Source of the DNA: Allobosea sp. ASV33
GTDB taxonomy: Bacteria; Pseudomonadota; Alphaproteobacteria; Rhizobiales; Beijerinckiaceae
Assembly: GCF_016428755.1 (NCBI RefSeq)
Contig: NZ_JAELTI010000007.1
Span: forward strand, 45,432-109,431
Length of the DNA stretch: 64,000 nucleotides
Direction of reading: 5' to 3'
Part shown: piece after piece, positions 34,192 to 43,081 of the stretch
How the letters are laid out: each line of letters opens with the position of its first letter
Numbering within the stretch: position 1 is the first letter of the stretch
Program-made: the position numbers and the translations under genes
Notes under the pieces: generated by a model
Seen by the model: the letters and a program-made list of their open reading frames with translations, nothing else
Databases searched by the model: none
Told to the model about the DNA's origin: nothing

Positions 34192-35916
34192 TCAGCAAAA
34201 ATCGAAATCGCACCCTTCATCGGCCTGCAGGACCGAGGTGAGGTACAGGTTTCGATAGCCACGGGTTGCCTGGGAGAGATGGGCGGGCGGGGCCCACTCG
34301 CGCCGCCGCCGCTCCAGCTCCGCCTCGTCGACGAGGAGCGCGATTTCGCGGGCCGGCACGTCGAGCCGGATCGTATCGCCATTGCGGACCAGGCCGAGCG
34401 GCCCACCGATCGCGGATTCCGGCGTGATGTGCAGGACGATGGTTCCGAACGCCGTGCCGCTCATGCGGGCATCCGAGATGCGGACCATGTCCTTGACGCC
34501 GGCCTGCGCCAGTTGCTTCGGAATCGGCAGATAGCCCGCCTCCGGCATCCCTGGCGCGCCCTTCGGCCCGGCGCTCCTCAGGACGAGCACGTCGTCTGCC
34601 TTCACGTCGAGCGCGGGATCGTCGATGCGGGTGACCATATCCTCGACGGAATCGAAAACGACAGCCCTTCCGGTGTGCTGCAGCAAAGAAGGCGAGGCGG
34701 CGGAATGTTTGATGACGGCCCCGCCGGGCGCGAGGTTGCCTCGCAAGATCGCCATGCCGCCGAATGGCTTGAGAGGTGCTGCCGCGGGGCGGATGATGGT
34801 CTGGTTCGAGACCTCCTCGGCCGAGACGGCGATCTCGCCGATGGTACGGCCGTCAACCGTCCTGGCGGAGCGGTCCAGGTGGTCGCCGAGCTCTTTCATG
34901 AGCTTCGGGACGCCGCCTGCCCAATGGAAATGCTCCATGTAGTGATCGCCTGACGGCTTCAGGTCGATCAGCACCGGTACGGCACGCCCGATGGCATCGA
35001 ACTCGTCGAGATCGATCGACAAGCCCGCGCGCCGCGCGATGGCTGTCAGGTGGATGAGGCCGTTCGTGGAGCCGCCGATCGCCTGAAGCACGGTCAACGC
35101 ATTCCGGAAGGCCGCTTTCGTGAGCAGCTCACTGGGCTTTGGCCCTTGATGGGCCAGCTTCACCGCCTCGCGCCCGCTCGCCTCGGCCGCGCGGATCCGG
35201 TCAGCATGGGTCGCCGGGATGGTCCCGGTCCACGGCAGCGCAATGCCGAGTGCCTCGACCAGACATCCCATCGTGCTGGCCGTGCCCATCACCATGCATG
35301 TGCCTTGGGTGGGTGCGAGGCGGCCGCTGATGATCTCGATTTCCTCGGCATCGATCTGGCCGGCGCGATACTGCCCCCAGAGCCGGCGGCAATCCGTGCA
35401 GGCGCCGAGGATCTCGCCCTTGTGATGTCCCACCAGCATCGGGCCGGTGATCAGCTGGATCGCCGGCACGTCGGCGCTGACGGCACCCATGAGCTGGGCC
35501 GGGACCGTCTTGTCGCAACCGCCGATCAGCACCACCGCGTCCATGGGCTGGGCGCGGATCAGCTCCTCGGTATCGATCGCCATCAGGTTGCGCAGGAACA
35601 TCGAGGTGGGATTGGAGAACGATTCGTGGATGGAGATCGTCGGGAACTCCATCGGCAGCCCGCCGGCCAGCATTACCCCGCGCTTCACGGCCTCGATCAG
35701 GCGAGGCACGTTGCCGTGGCAGGGGTTGAAGTCGCTGAACGTATTCGTAATCCCGATGATCGGCCGATCCAGCGCATCGTCGGAAAAGCCGGCCGCCTTG
35801 ATAAAGGCCTTGCGCAGGAACAACGAAAACCCGGGATCGCCATAGGTCGCGAGATTGCGGCGCATGCCGCGGGCTGTGGGGGCAGCGGGAGGTGGTGTAT
35901 CGTCGGGTTTGCTCAT
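34192..35916 (-). CDS. IlvD/Edd-family sugar-acid dehydratase
   Basis: 574 residues from the ATG at 35916. A further in-frame ATG at 35955 would overlap the operator and is rejected. Iron-sulfur ligands C66 (DFNPCHGNVP), C134 (IGGCDKTVPA) and C207 (TQGTCMVMG) are all present, with the metal-binding lysine K136. The family dehydrates dihydroxy acids (IlvD), phosphogluconate (Edd) or aldonates such as arabonate, xylonate and galactonate. Catabolic context and no isoleucine/valine genes favour an aldonate. Divergent from a GntR regulator with a TTGTCAACAA operator between. Confidence 0.9.
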   Translation of the reverse strand: MSKPDDTPPPAAPTARGMRRNLATYGDPGFSLFLRKAFIKAAGFSDDALDRPIIGITNTFSDFNPCHGNVPRLIEAVKRGVMLAGGLPMEFPTISIHESFSNPTSMFLRNLMAIDTEELIRAQPMDAVVLIGGCDKTVPAQLMGAVSADVPAIQLITGPMLVGHHKGEILGACTDCRRLWGQYRAGQIDAEEIEIISGRLAPTQGTCMVMGTASTMGCLVEALGIALPWTGTIPATHADRIRAAEASGREAVKLAHQGPKPSELLTKAAFRNALTVLQAIGGSTNGLIHLTAIARRAGLSIDLDEFDAIGRAVPVLIDLKPSGDHYMEHFHWAGGVPKLMKELGDHLDRSARTVDGRTIGEIAVSAEEVSNQTIIRPAAAPLKPFGGMAILRGNLAPGGAVIKHSAASPSLLQHTGRAVVFDSVEDMVTRIDDPALDVKADDVLVLRSAGPKGAPGMPEAGYLPIPKQLAQAGVKDMVRISDARMSGTAFGTIVLHITPESAIGGPLGLVRNGDTIRLDVPAREIALLVDEAELERRRREWAPPAHLSQATRGYRNLYLTSVLQADEGCDFDFC

Positions 35917-35943
35917 GAGGCTATGGAAATTGACTGTCACCAA

Positions 35944-35957
35944 AATTGTCAACAATT
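35944..35957. promoter_or_regulatory. GntR/FadR-type operator between dehydratase and regulator
   Basis: AATTGTCAACAATT: perfect 6-bp arms around a CA centre, of the TTGTNNACAA type. It lies 28 bp from the dehydratase start and 24 bp from the regulator start, placed to control both divergent genes. Confidence 0.7.
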
Positions 35958-35980
35958 CTGTCGAAGAGTTCCAATCCAGA

Positions 35981-36667
35981 ATGCCCGCGAAAGCTGTGAC
36001 GCTTCAAACGACTGAGCGCGCCCGTGCGATCGCGGCCGAGCTGGAGGAGGAGATCGTGCTCGGCTGGCTGTTGCCGCGCGAACGCCTCGTCGAGGAGGAC
36101 TTGGCCAAACGGCTGGGCGTGAAGCGGCACGTCGTACGCGAGGCGCTGTCGGAGCTGGAGCGCGCCGGCCTGGTTCAACGCATCCCCAATCGGGGGGCCT
36201 GCGTGAGGCTGCTCGACCCTGTCGACGTCATGCGAATCTACTCGGTCCGCGAGGCCCTCGAAACGCTGGCGGCCGGGCAGATTGCCTTGCCCGCCTCCCC
36301 CACGGTTCTCGCCGGCCTCCGCGCCATCCAGAACGATCACACCGAAGCGGTCGCGCACGCCGACTTCCGGGCCGCATTCCGCTCCAATATGCGTTTCCAC
36401 GAGGCGCTCTTTGGCGCCTGCGGCAATCCCCATCTCGTCGAGTTGATCCAGACGCTCGCTCAGAAGGCGCATGGCGTGCGCTCCATCACAGCGGCGAATC
36501 CGGTACAGCTCTCCCGCTCCCGCGACGAGCACCTGGCGATGATCGAGGCCCTTGCCGGGGGGAGGCGCGACGAGCTGATCGAGCTGTGTCGCCAGCATCT
36601 CGCTCCGTCGCGCGACACCTATATCGCCGCCGTCCAGGGGCGCTTCCCGATGGTGGCGGCACGTTGA
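35981..36667 (+). CDS. GntR/FCD-family transcriptional regulator
   Basis: 228 residues from the ATG at 35981, chosen so that the operator stays outside the gene. Winged helix at about 5-75 (RERLVEEDLAKRLGVKRHVV, REALSELERAGLV) and an FCD ligand domain with the metal-coordinating pattern D/H (FRSNMRFHEALFGACGNPHL). Likely a repressor released by the aldonate or its keto-deoxy product. Divergent from the dehydratase; convergent with the SMP-30 gene 10 bp away. Confidence 0.88.
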   Translation: MPAKAVTLQTTERARAIAAELEEEIVLGWLLPRERLVEEDLAKRLGVKRHVVREALSELERAGLVQRIPNRGACVRLLDPVDVMRIYSVREALETLAAGQIALPASPTVLAGLRAIQNDHTEAVAHADFRAAFRSNMRFHEALFGACGNPHLVELIQTLAQKAHGVRSITAANPVQLSRSRDEHLAMIEALAGGRRDELIELCRQHLAPSRDTYIAAVQGRFPMVAAR

Positions 36668-36677
36668 GCGGCCGCGC

Positions 36678-37592
36678 TCAGCCCGATTGGGAGAACATTT
36701 TCTTACCCGGCACCTTCAGCTCGGCCTTGAGGACGGAGGCCGAGCTGGATTCGGTGATGAACAGCGTGCGATTGCCCTCGCCGCCATAAGCGACGTTGGT
36801 GATGTGATCGCCCACGGTGTAGGTGATCCGGAAACTGGGCTCCCCGCGCGCGTCGGTGACCCAGACCGAGCCCATTCCCACATGGGCGATGGCGAGGCCG
36901 CCATTCGCATCAAGGGCAAGGCCGTCCGGGCCGATGCCCCCGGACAGCTGGATGAAGGTACCGACCTTGGCGACCGATCCGTCCTGCATGAAGGGCACGC
37001 GCCAGACGGCATTCGCACGCGTCACCGCCACGTATAACGCGTTCTCCGCCAGATTCATCACCAGGCCATTGGGGCTGGGAATACGATCGAGCACCAGCTC
37101 CAGGCGGCCGCCCGCCGCGTATCGGAACACCCGGCCGCCAGGGTCCTGATGCCCGGTGAGGCCCTGGTCGGTGAAGTAGAGGTCGCCATTGGCCGCGAAG
37201 AACAGGTCGTTCACGCCCCGGAACCGCTCGGCGTGGTAGCGCTCGACCAAGGGTGTCACCTGGCGCGTATCCAGGTCCAGCACCATGATGCCATGCATGT
37301 AATCGGCGATATAGGCCCGGCCGTCCCGGCCGAATTTCAACCCGTTCGGCCAGCCATGATAGCGCACCACCTCCTCGCATGCGCCCTCCTCGGAGAAGCG
37401 CACGACCCGGCCGTTCTGCACGTCGACGCAGTACAGCAGACCATCGCTTCCGAAGCTCGGCCCTTCGAGCAAGGACTTCGACGGCGTGCCGCGAGGCTGA
37501 TTGCCGCCCCAGGACGGCTCGACGGCCTCAGTCGCTTGGATGAGGCTTGCGAAAGGGGTGGCTTCGATGGTCGGAGGTGGCGCGAAGAGCAC
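36678..37592 (-). CDS. SMP-30/gluconolactonase-family lactonase
   Basis: About 304 residues from a GTG at 37592 preceded by GGGAG. An ATG at 37640 gives 16 extra residues and cannot be excluded. Six-bladed propeller with the metal ligands of the family: Glu in LLEGPSFG, Asn in PNGLKF, GVNDLFF and PNGLVM, and Asp in GPDGLAL. These enzymes hydrolyse aldono- or aldaro-lactones, the product expected from the uronate dehydrogenase. Last gene of the operon SDR - ALDH - cupin - MFS - lactonase. Confidence 0.85.
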   Translation of the reverse strand: MLFAPPPTIEATPFASLIQATEAVEPSWGGNQPRGTPSKSLLEGPSFGSDGLLYCVDVQNGRVVRFSEEGACEEVVRYHGWPNGLKFGRDGRAYIADYMHGIMVLDLDTRQVTPLVERYHAERFRGVNDLFFAANGDLYFTDQGLTGHQDPGGRVFRYAAGGRLELVLDRIPSPNGLVMNLAENALYVAVTRANAVWRVPFMQDGSVAKVGTFIQLSGGIGPDGLALDANGGLAIAHVGMGSVWVTDARGEPSFRITYTVGDHITNVAYGGEGNRTLFITESSSASVLKAELKVPGKKMFSQSG

Positions 37593-37761
37593 GGTTCGTT
37601 CTCCCGGATATCGTTGTTCATCCCGGCCTGCCGTCGGCACGGGAATGGCGCGGCCCGATTACAGGCCGCGCCGCTGCGTCAGATTTCGAGGCGGGTGTCG
37701 GCCGCGCGATAAAACAAGAATCTGGAGAATCCCCGCGCTTCAAGAAAGGCGCGGGGATGCA

Positions 37762-39096
37762 CTAGTCGGCGAGGTAGGTGTGTCCCTTCTTTCGAGCAAG
37801 CAGGTAGACCACCACGCTCAGGACGGCCACCGCGGCGCCGTACACCGGAAACAGATAGGCGGCGTCGAACTGGCGAAGCCAGACCAGCAAATAGGGCGAG
37901 GTGCCTCCGAATATCGACACACCCAACGCGTAGCCGAGCGCGACACCGGTGGTACGCACGCTGCGCGGCATCAGCGTCACGGCGATGTACTGGAACAGGC
38001 TCATATTGAAGCCGACGATCGTACCGCCGACGATCATCACGAAGGCGAAGCGACCGATACCGGGCTCGGTATAGAGCCACAGGAAGAAGAAGGCCGGAAC
38101 CAGCATCAACCGGAAGATGACGAAAGCGCGCGACGCCCGGATACGATCCGCCAAGCCGCCGATGATCGGGCCGGAAATGATCCAGATCACCCCCATGATC
38201 ACCGTGATGGCGAAGACGAGGCTGCTGTTCTCCTTGAAGATCGAGTTCGCGATGTTCGGCAGCCCGGTGATCCAGGCATAATTCGCGATCTGGAACGACC
38301 CGATCACCAGGACGACGGCTGCCAATGCAAGGCGCAGATCCCAAAGCTCCTTCCAGACATCGGCCGTGCTCTTGTGGACTTTCGCATCGCCGGTGGTCGA
38401 AGCGGCGTCATGCGCCTTGGCCATCAGCGTCTCGGGCAGATGGCTGCGCAGATAGACGACGACGAAACCGAGTATGCCCCCGATAAAGAACGGGATGCGC
38501 CAGCCCCAGGCCTCCAGATCGGCCTTCGTGATCAGCAGGCTGACGATCAGCGCCACCAGGCTCGAACCGACGATCCCGATCTGGATCGCGGTACCGCTGA
38601 CCAGCCCCATATATCGCCCTTCATGCCCGGGCTTGGCGAGCTCGCTCGCGATCGAGTTCGCCACGCCGGCCTCGGCACCGGTGGCCAGCCCCTGGATCAG
38701 CCTGATCACGAGCAGCAGCGCGCCCGCCCAGATACCGATCGTGCCGTAATCGGGCATGACCGCGATGATCAGCGAGCAGACCGCCATCGCCGATACGGAC
38801 AACAGCATCACGCCACGGTGGCTGATGCGGTCGGCAACCGGCCCGAGGATGATGGCGCCGATCGGACGCGCGAAGAACCCGGCGCCGAACACCGCGAACG
38901 CCGCCAGCAACGAAACGGTCGGATCATGCGAGGGGAAAAATTTCGGCGACAGGAGCGACGCCATGACGCCGTAGATGTTCCAGTCGTACCACTCCAGCGC
39001 AACGCCACCCATCAGGCCCAGCGTCGTCTTGGATCGCATCGGATCCTCGTCCTTGGCCAGGTCCGGTGGGGCGGCGGCGTTCGAAACCGAGCTCAT
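37762..39096 (-). CDS. MFS transporter of the metabolite:H+ symporter (MHS) family
   Basis: 444 residues, 12 helices. MHS signatures are clear: ALEWYDWNIYG near residue 35, FFARPIGAIILGPVADR near 75, RLIQGLATGAEAG near 130 and GWRIPFFIGG near 190. Family members (KgtP, ShiA, ProP-like) import organic acids and compatible solutes with protons. GGAGGA stands 6 nt before the ATG. Within a sugar-acid operon it most likely imports the uronate or aldonate substrate. Confidence 0.9.
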   Translation of the reverse strand: MSSVSNAAAPPDLAKDEDPMRSKTTLGLMGGVALEWYDWNIYGVMASLLSPKFFPSHDPTVSLLAAFAVFGAGFFARPIGAIILGPVADRISHRGVMLLSVSAMAVCSLIIAVMPDYGTIGIWAGALLLVIRLIQGLATGAEAGVANSIASELAKPGHEGRYMGLVSGTAIQIGIVGSSLVALIVSLLITKADLEAWGWRIPFFIGGILGFVVVYLRSHLPETLMAKAHDAASTTGDAKVHKSTADVWKELWDLRLALAAVVLVIGSFQIANYAWITGLPNIANSIFKENSSLVFAITVIMGVIWIISGPIIGGLADRIRASRAFVIFRLMLVPAFFFLWLYTEPGIGRFAFVMIVGGTIVGFNMSLFQYIAVTLMPRSVRTTGVALGYALGVSIFGGTSPYLLVWLRQFDAAYLFPVYGAAVAVLSVVVYLLARKKGHTYLAD

Positions 39097-39247
39097 TGTT
39101 GTTTCCTCCAGCGATTTTGATTTTTTGACGTTTCTAGAAAACGATGCGCTCTGCCTCCCGACGACAACCAGTCGTGGCCTCGCGCGTGAGCGGCGCTGTT
39201 GCGCGTTTGAGGTTCCGTGTTCGAGGACCGTTGCGCGGCGGCGGTTG

Positions 39248-39661
39248 TTACGATTGATGCTCTGCCGTGATCGGGCGGGTCTCGCCGGTCTCGACGAGCG
39301 TGCGCGTGGCGTCCATCGAGCCGTAGATCCAGAGGATCTTCATCGGAGCGGTCTTGGACGTGTTGCGGAACCGGTGGGGGACGTTGGCGGGAATGAAGGT
39401 GGCATCGCCCACCTTCACCGGAATGGAGTCGTCACCGATGTCGAAGATCGCCTCGCCTTCCACCAGCACGACGCTCTCCTCGGCGTTGTGGAAGTGGAAC
39501 GGGATCTCGGCCCCCCCTTCGAATTCCGTGTAGCCGGTGATGAAAGCGGTCGCGCCCAGGCCCTTGGTCACCAGCGGGGTCGTGCGGGCGCCGCCGCCGC
39601 GGTCGTAGCTTCTGATGTCCTCGGGCTTGAGGATGACCGAGTTCGTGCTTGCCTTGATCAT
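39248..39661 (-). CDS. Single-domain cupin protein
   Basis: 137 residues. Cupin motif 1 is IPFHFHNAEESVVLVEGEA (H-x-H...E pattern, near 60) and motif 2 is IPANVPHRFRNTS near 100. The metal-binding His/Glu set is complete, so a mononuclear metal site is expected. Such small cupins in sugar-acid operons may be sugar isomerases, lactone handlers or sensors; no specific activity can be assigned. Located between the ALDH and MFS genes on the same strand. Confidence 0.83.
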   Translation of the reverse strand: MIKASTNSVILKPEDIRSYDRGGGARTTPLVTKGLGATAFITGYTEFEGGAEIPFHFHNAEESVVLVEGEAIFDIGDDSIPVKVGDATFIPANVPHRFRNTSKTAPMKILWIYGSMDATRTLVETGETRPITAEHQS

Positions 39662-39695
39662 GGGTTGTCCTGTTTGTCTGAGTGGAATCCCGGCG

Positions 39696-41072
39696 TCAGG
39701 CGGCTTGCCCGAACCACACGGTCTTCACATTGGTGAATTCGCGGATCCCGAATTCGCCGAGTTCGCGGCCGTATCCGGATTGCTTGATGCCGCCGAAGGG
39801 CAGCCGCGGATCCGAAGCGACCAAGGCATTCACGAAGACGGCCCCCGCCTCGATCCGGCGTGTGAGGCGGTACGCACGATCCAGGTCGCTCGTCCAAAGG
39901 GCGGCACCGAGCCCGAACTCGGTCTCGTTGGCGATGTCGATCGCCGCATCGGCATTCGCTGCGCGGATGATCGCGGCGGCGGGACCGAAGGTTTCCTCGA
40001 CCGCCGCCGGCATGCCCGACGTAACCTGGTCGATGATGGTCGGGGCATAGAAGAACCCGGGCCCTTCGATCGGCTTGCCACCCAGGACGATCCTGGCGCC
40101 GGCCGCGATGGTTCTGCGGACCTGTCCGTCGAGCTCACCACGCAGGTTCGCCCGTGCCATGGGGCCGATCGTTGTCGAGCGATCCAGCGGATTGCCGACC
40201 TTGAGCTTTTCGGCCTCCGCGCGGAACAGCGCGACGAATTCGTCGGCGATCGCGTTTTCCACGATGAAGCGCTTGGCCGAGATGCAGCTCTGGCCGGTGT
40301 TGGAGAAGCGCGCCTTCACGGCGGTCTTGGCCGCCAGGGAAAGGTCGGCATCCGCCAGGACGATGAAGGGATCCGAGCCACCCAGTTCGAGAACCTGCTT
40401 CTTCATCAGGCTGCCGGCCTGGGAGGCGACGATCTTCCCCACGGCGGTCGATCCGGTGAGCGCTACGGCGGCGACGCGCGTATCGCCCAGCACGCTCGCC
40501 ACTTGCTCGGCCTGGATCATGAGAGTCGAGACGAGACCCTGGGGCGCGCCGGCCTCGCGGAAAATCCGTTCGATCTCCAACGCCGAATGGGGGACATTAT
40601 TGGCGTGCTTCAGCAGCACGGCGTTTCCGGCGATGATCGCCGGCGCGGCACAGCGCACGAACTGCCATAGCGGATAGTTCCAGGGCATCACCGCCAGCAC
40701 GACGCCGAGAGGATCAAACACGACACGGCTGTCTGCCGCGCTGCTCGGCACAGGGACGTCCCCGACGAAGGCCGGGCCGCTTTCGGCATAGAACTCGCAG
40801 GTCCATGCGGACTTCTCGATCTCGCCTTCCGCCTCGGCGATCGGCTTGCCCATCTCGGATGTGATGATCGCGGCAAGGCTGTCGCGCTGTGCCCGAAGGA
40901 CGGCCGCGACGGATCGCAGCAGGGCCGCGCGCTCCGCCATGCTGCTGCGTTTCCAGCAGGCCTGCGCACGCGCGGCGCCATCGAGCTTGAGCTCGACATC
41001 CGCCGCCGCATCAAGGGCATAGCGCGCGATCTCCTGGCCCGTGGCGGGATTGATCGAGATGATCATGGTCAT
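39696..41072 (-). CDS. Aldehyde dehydrogenase (SSADH/ketoglutarate-semialdehyde type)
   Basis: 458 residues from the ATG at 41072 (another at 41066). The frame is open further upstream, but that part lies on top of the SDR gene and is spurious. Catalytic C263 in NTGQSCISAKR, general base E229 in LELGGSDPF, NAD contacts in PWNYPLWQ and TGSTAVGK. It resembles succinate-semialdehyde dehydrogenases; in oxidative uronate or aldonate pathways this step oxidises alpha-ketoglutarate semialdehyde to alpha-ketoglutarate. Follows the SDR gene by 56 bp. Confidence 0.88.
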   Translation of the reverse strand: MTMIISINPATGQEIARYALDAAADVELKLDGAARAQACWKRSSMAERAALLRSVAAVLRAQRDSLAAIITSEMGKPIAEAEGEIEKSAWTCEFYAESGPAFVGDVPVPSSAADSRVVFDPLGVVLAVMPWNYPLWQFVRCAAPAIIAGNAVLLKHANNVPHSALEIERIFREAGAPQGLVSTLMIQAEQVASVLGDTRVAAVALTGSTAVGKIVASQAGSLMKKQVLELGGSDPFIVLADADLSLAAKTAVKARFSNTGQSCISAKRFIVENAIADEFVALFRAEAEKLKVGNPLDRSTTIGPMARANLRGELDGQVRRTIAAGARIVLGGKPIEGPGFFYAPTIIDQVTSGMPAAVEETFGPAAAIIRAANADAAIDIANETEFGLGAALWTSDLDRAYRLTRRIEAGAVFVNALVASDPRLPFGGIKQSGYGRELGEFGIREFTNVKTVWFGQAA

Positions 41073-41128
41073 GGTCCTGCTGTAAGGAGGCAGGCAGGCC
41101 CGAGGCCGCCCGCGAAAGGGCCGGCGGA

Positions 41129-41923
41129 TCAGGGGGTGCTGGCGGTCAGGCCGCCATCGACGACGATCTCGGTCCCGGTGATGTAGCGGCTCTCGTCGCT
41201 CGCCAGAAACAGCGCCGCATGCGCGGTGTCCCAGCCGCTGCCCATGTACTTCATCGGCACTTGGTTGCTGCGCCGCGTCAGAAAGGCTTCCGGATCGTCC
41301 TTCGCGTATTTCTGCACGAGGTTGTCGAGCAGGGGCGTCTGCATGAGGCCCGGCACCACGCAATTCAGCCGAACGCCTTCCGCCGCGTAGATGACCGCCG
41401 TCGCCTTGGTGAACTGGATCAGTCCGGCCTTGGCCGCCGAATAGGCCACCTGCGGCTTTCCGACATATCGCATGCCTGCCACCGACGAGACGTTGATGAT
41501 CGAGCCGCCGCCCTGCGCACGCATGATCGGGATGACGTGCTTGCAGGCAAGGAATGCGCCTTTGAGATTGATCTCGACTTGGGAGTCCCAGACATCCTCG
41601 GCCATATCCACCGGCGATCCCGGTTGCGACATCCCGACATTGTTCATCAGGATGTCGATCCGGCCATAGGTCTCCATGCAGGCCGCGACCGCCTTCGCTA
41701 CATCGTCGGCATCCGTGCAGTCGCAGCGGGTGACGGTCGCGACCTTGCCTTCTTCCTCGATGATGCGGGCGGTCTCCCGAGCATTCTCGATGTTCAAGTC
41801 GGTCCCGAAAACCTTGGCGCCTTGTCGTGCCATAAGGACTGCGGAGGCTCGCCCGTTTCCCCAACCCTGAGCGACGGCGCCACACCCCATGATCAAGGCA
41901 ATCTTGCCCGTCAGATTCAACAT
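41129..41923 (-). CDS. SDR-family oxidoreductase of the sugar-acid island
   Basis: 264 residues with GAGAGGA before the ATG. The coenzyme loop is unusual (MGCGAVAQGWGNG, longer than the standard TGxxxGIG), while NNVG, S146-S147 and Y161-x3-K165 (YSAAK) are conserved and the tail has ITGTEIVVDGG. First gene of the five-gene operon and immediately downstream of the second copy of the 52-bp element. Probably oxidises a sugar or hydroxy-acid intermediate; substrate unknown. Confidence 0.86.
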   Translation of the reverse strand: MLNLTGKIALIMGCGAVAQGWGNGRASAVLMARQGAKVFGTDLNIENARETARIIEEEGKVATVTRCDCTDADDVAKAVAACMETYGRIDILMNNVGMSQPGSPVDMAEDVWDSQVEINLKGAFLACKHVIPIMRAQGGGSIINVSSVAGMRYVGKPQVAYSAAKAGLIQFTKATAVIYAAEGVRLNCVVPGLMQTPLLDNLVQKYAKDDPEAFLTRRSNQVPMKYMGSGWDTAHAALFLASDESRYITGTEIVVDGGLTASTP

Positions 41924-41981
41924 TGGCCGCGTTCCTCTCCGGCTCCGGATCGGGAGCTCGAAAGGAGGTTACGGATTTTAA

Positions 41982-42033
41982 GATTGATACCGGAAATGAT
42001 TAATTTCTATATATTAATAGATAGGTAGAATAT
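41982..42033 (-). repeat. 52-bp AT-rich element, copy 2 (probable LysR operator)
   Basis: Inverted copy of 32995-33046 (45 of 52 identical). It lies 59 bp upstream of the SDR operon start and 32 bp upstream of the divergent lysR start, so the LysR protein could control both transcripts and, through copy 1, the uronate dehydrogenase gene. Confidence 0.72.
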
Positions 42034-42064
42034 ATAACTCGGAATCACCTCCGAAGGCTGATGG

Positions 42065-43081
42065 ATGCCGATCACCCCTCGCCAGTTGAAGATCTTTGTT
42101 GCTCTCGCTGAATCGCTGAATTTCAGCCGGACGGCCGAGCGCTTCTTCATCACACAGCCCTCTCTCAGCAAGGCCGTGAAGGAGCTTGAGCAGGAACTGC
42201 GCGTGCAGCTCTTTGAACGCTCGACGCGGTCGGTCCGACTCACCCCCACAGGCGAGCGCTTGACCTCTCTTGCACGGCGAATGGTCGGCGAATTCGACAA
42301 TGGCCTGCATCACCTCCAGTCCCTGGTTCATCTGGAGGCGCATCACCTCGCAATCGCCTCGATTCCATCGCTGACTCATTCGGTCCTGCCGGACGTATGC
42401 GACGCCTTGGAGCATGCCTTTGCCTCGCCGCGCTTCACCATCCATGACGGGACCAACCGGGCGACGGTCCAGCGGCTGATGAATTACGAAGTCGATTTTG
42501 CCCTCGCCTCGGTCACGCCGGCCGAGGAGGGCATCGAATTCGAGGAGCTGATGCGCGATCATTTCGTGCTCCTCGCACGCAGCGATCATGTCGGCTTCGA
42601 AGATCGTCCGGTCCGAATGCAGGAACTGGTGGATATGCCCTTGATCTGTGGCTCGAGCGCCAGCACGGCGACGGAATATGTCAGCGCGGCTTTTCTCCAG
42701 CGCGGCCTCGTGTTCCAGCCGAAATTCACCTTCGATCAGGTCGCGATTGCGGCAGGATTCGTCAGGAAGGGGCTTGGCATCGTCATTCAACCCTATCTCG
42801 GCATTACGCCGCTGCTACACCTCGATGGTTTTCGCCTGTATGCGATCGAGGACGGACCCGTGCGCCCCGTGGGGATCGCACGACGGCGCGGACACGACCT
42901 GTCCCGGATTGCCGAACATGCGATCAGGGAAGTGCGGAGAGTTTCGCAATCCTTGATCGAGACGTTCCCGGCCTGGATCGAACCGCCTGCCCTCGCTCTG
43001 GCGCATGAGTGTGACGGTCAGGATTGCGTAGATCTATCCTGCCCCAGAATCTGGCCGGCGGCGACGCGTGGGGCTCAGTGA
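42065..43081 (+). CDS. LysR-family transcriptional regulator with altered C-terminus
   Basis: 338 residues. N-terminal winged helix (about 1-60; FVALAESLNFSRTAERFFIT, then QPSLSKAVKELEQEL) and a type 2 periplasmic-binding-like effector domain. The natural homology seems to end near residue 310. The last 25-28 residues (after EPPALALAH) run into DNA bordering an IS3 remnant, and the stop overlaps the end of that remnant. The original 3' end was probably replaced, though function may be retained. Regulates the divergent SDR operon, likely through the 52-bp elements. Confidence 0.85.
   Translation: MPITPRQLKIFVALAESLNFSRTAERFFITQPSLSKAVKELEQELRVQLFERSTRSVRLTPTGERLTSLARRMVGEFDNGLHHLQSLVHLEAHHLAIASIPSLTHSVLPDVCDALEHAFASPRFTIHDGTNRATVQRLMNYEVDFALASVTPAEEGIEFEELMRDHFVLLARSDHVGFEDRPVRMQELVDMPLICGSSASTATEYVSAAFLQRGLVFQPKFTFDQVAIAAGFVRKGLGIVIQPYLGITPLLHLDGFRLYAIEDGPVRPVGIARRRGHDLSRIAEHAIREVRRVSQSLIETFPAWIEPPALALAHECDGQDCVDLSCPRIWPAATRGAQ

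Noticed and set aside
37501..39120. Plus-strand frame of about 540 codons
   Set aside because: Antisense to the MHS transporter gene; shadow composition.
39696..41885. 729-codon frame suggesting an SDR-ALDH fusion
   Set aside because: The ALDH proper starts at 41072; the rest is a shadow of the SDR gene read out of frame.
33047..41981. Composite transposon bounded by the 52-bp inverted repeats
   Set aside because: No transposase lies inside and no target duplication is visible. Both repeats sit in promoter positions, so an operator is the simpler reading.
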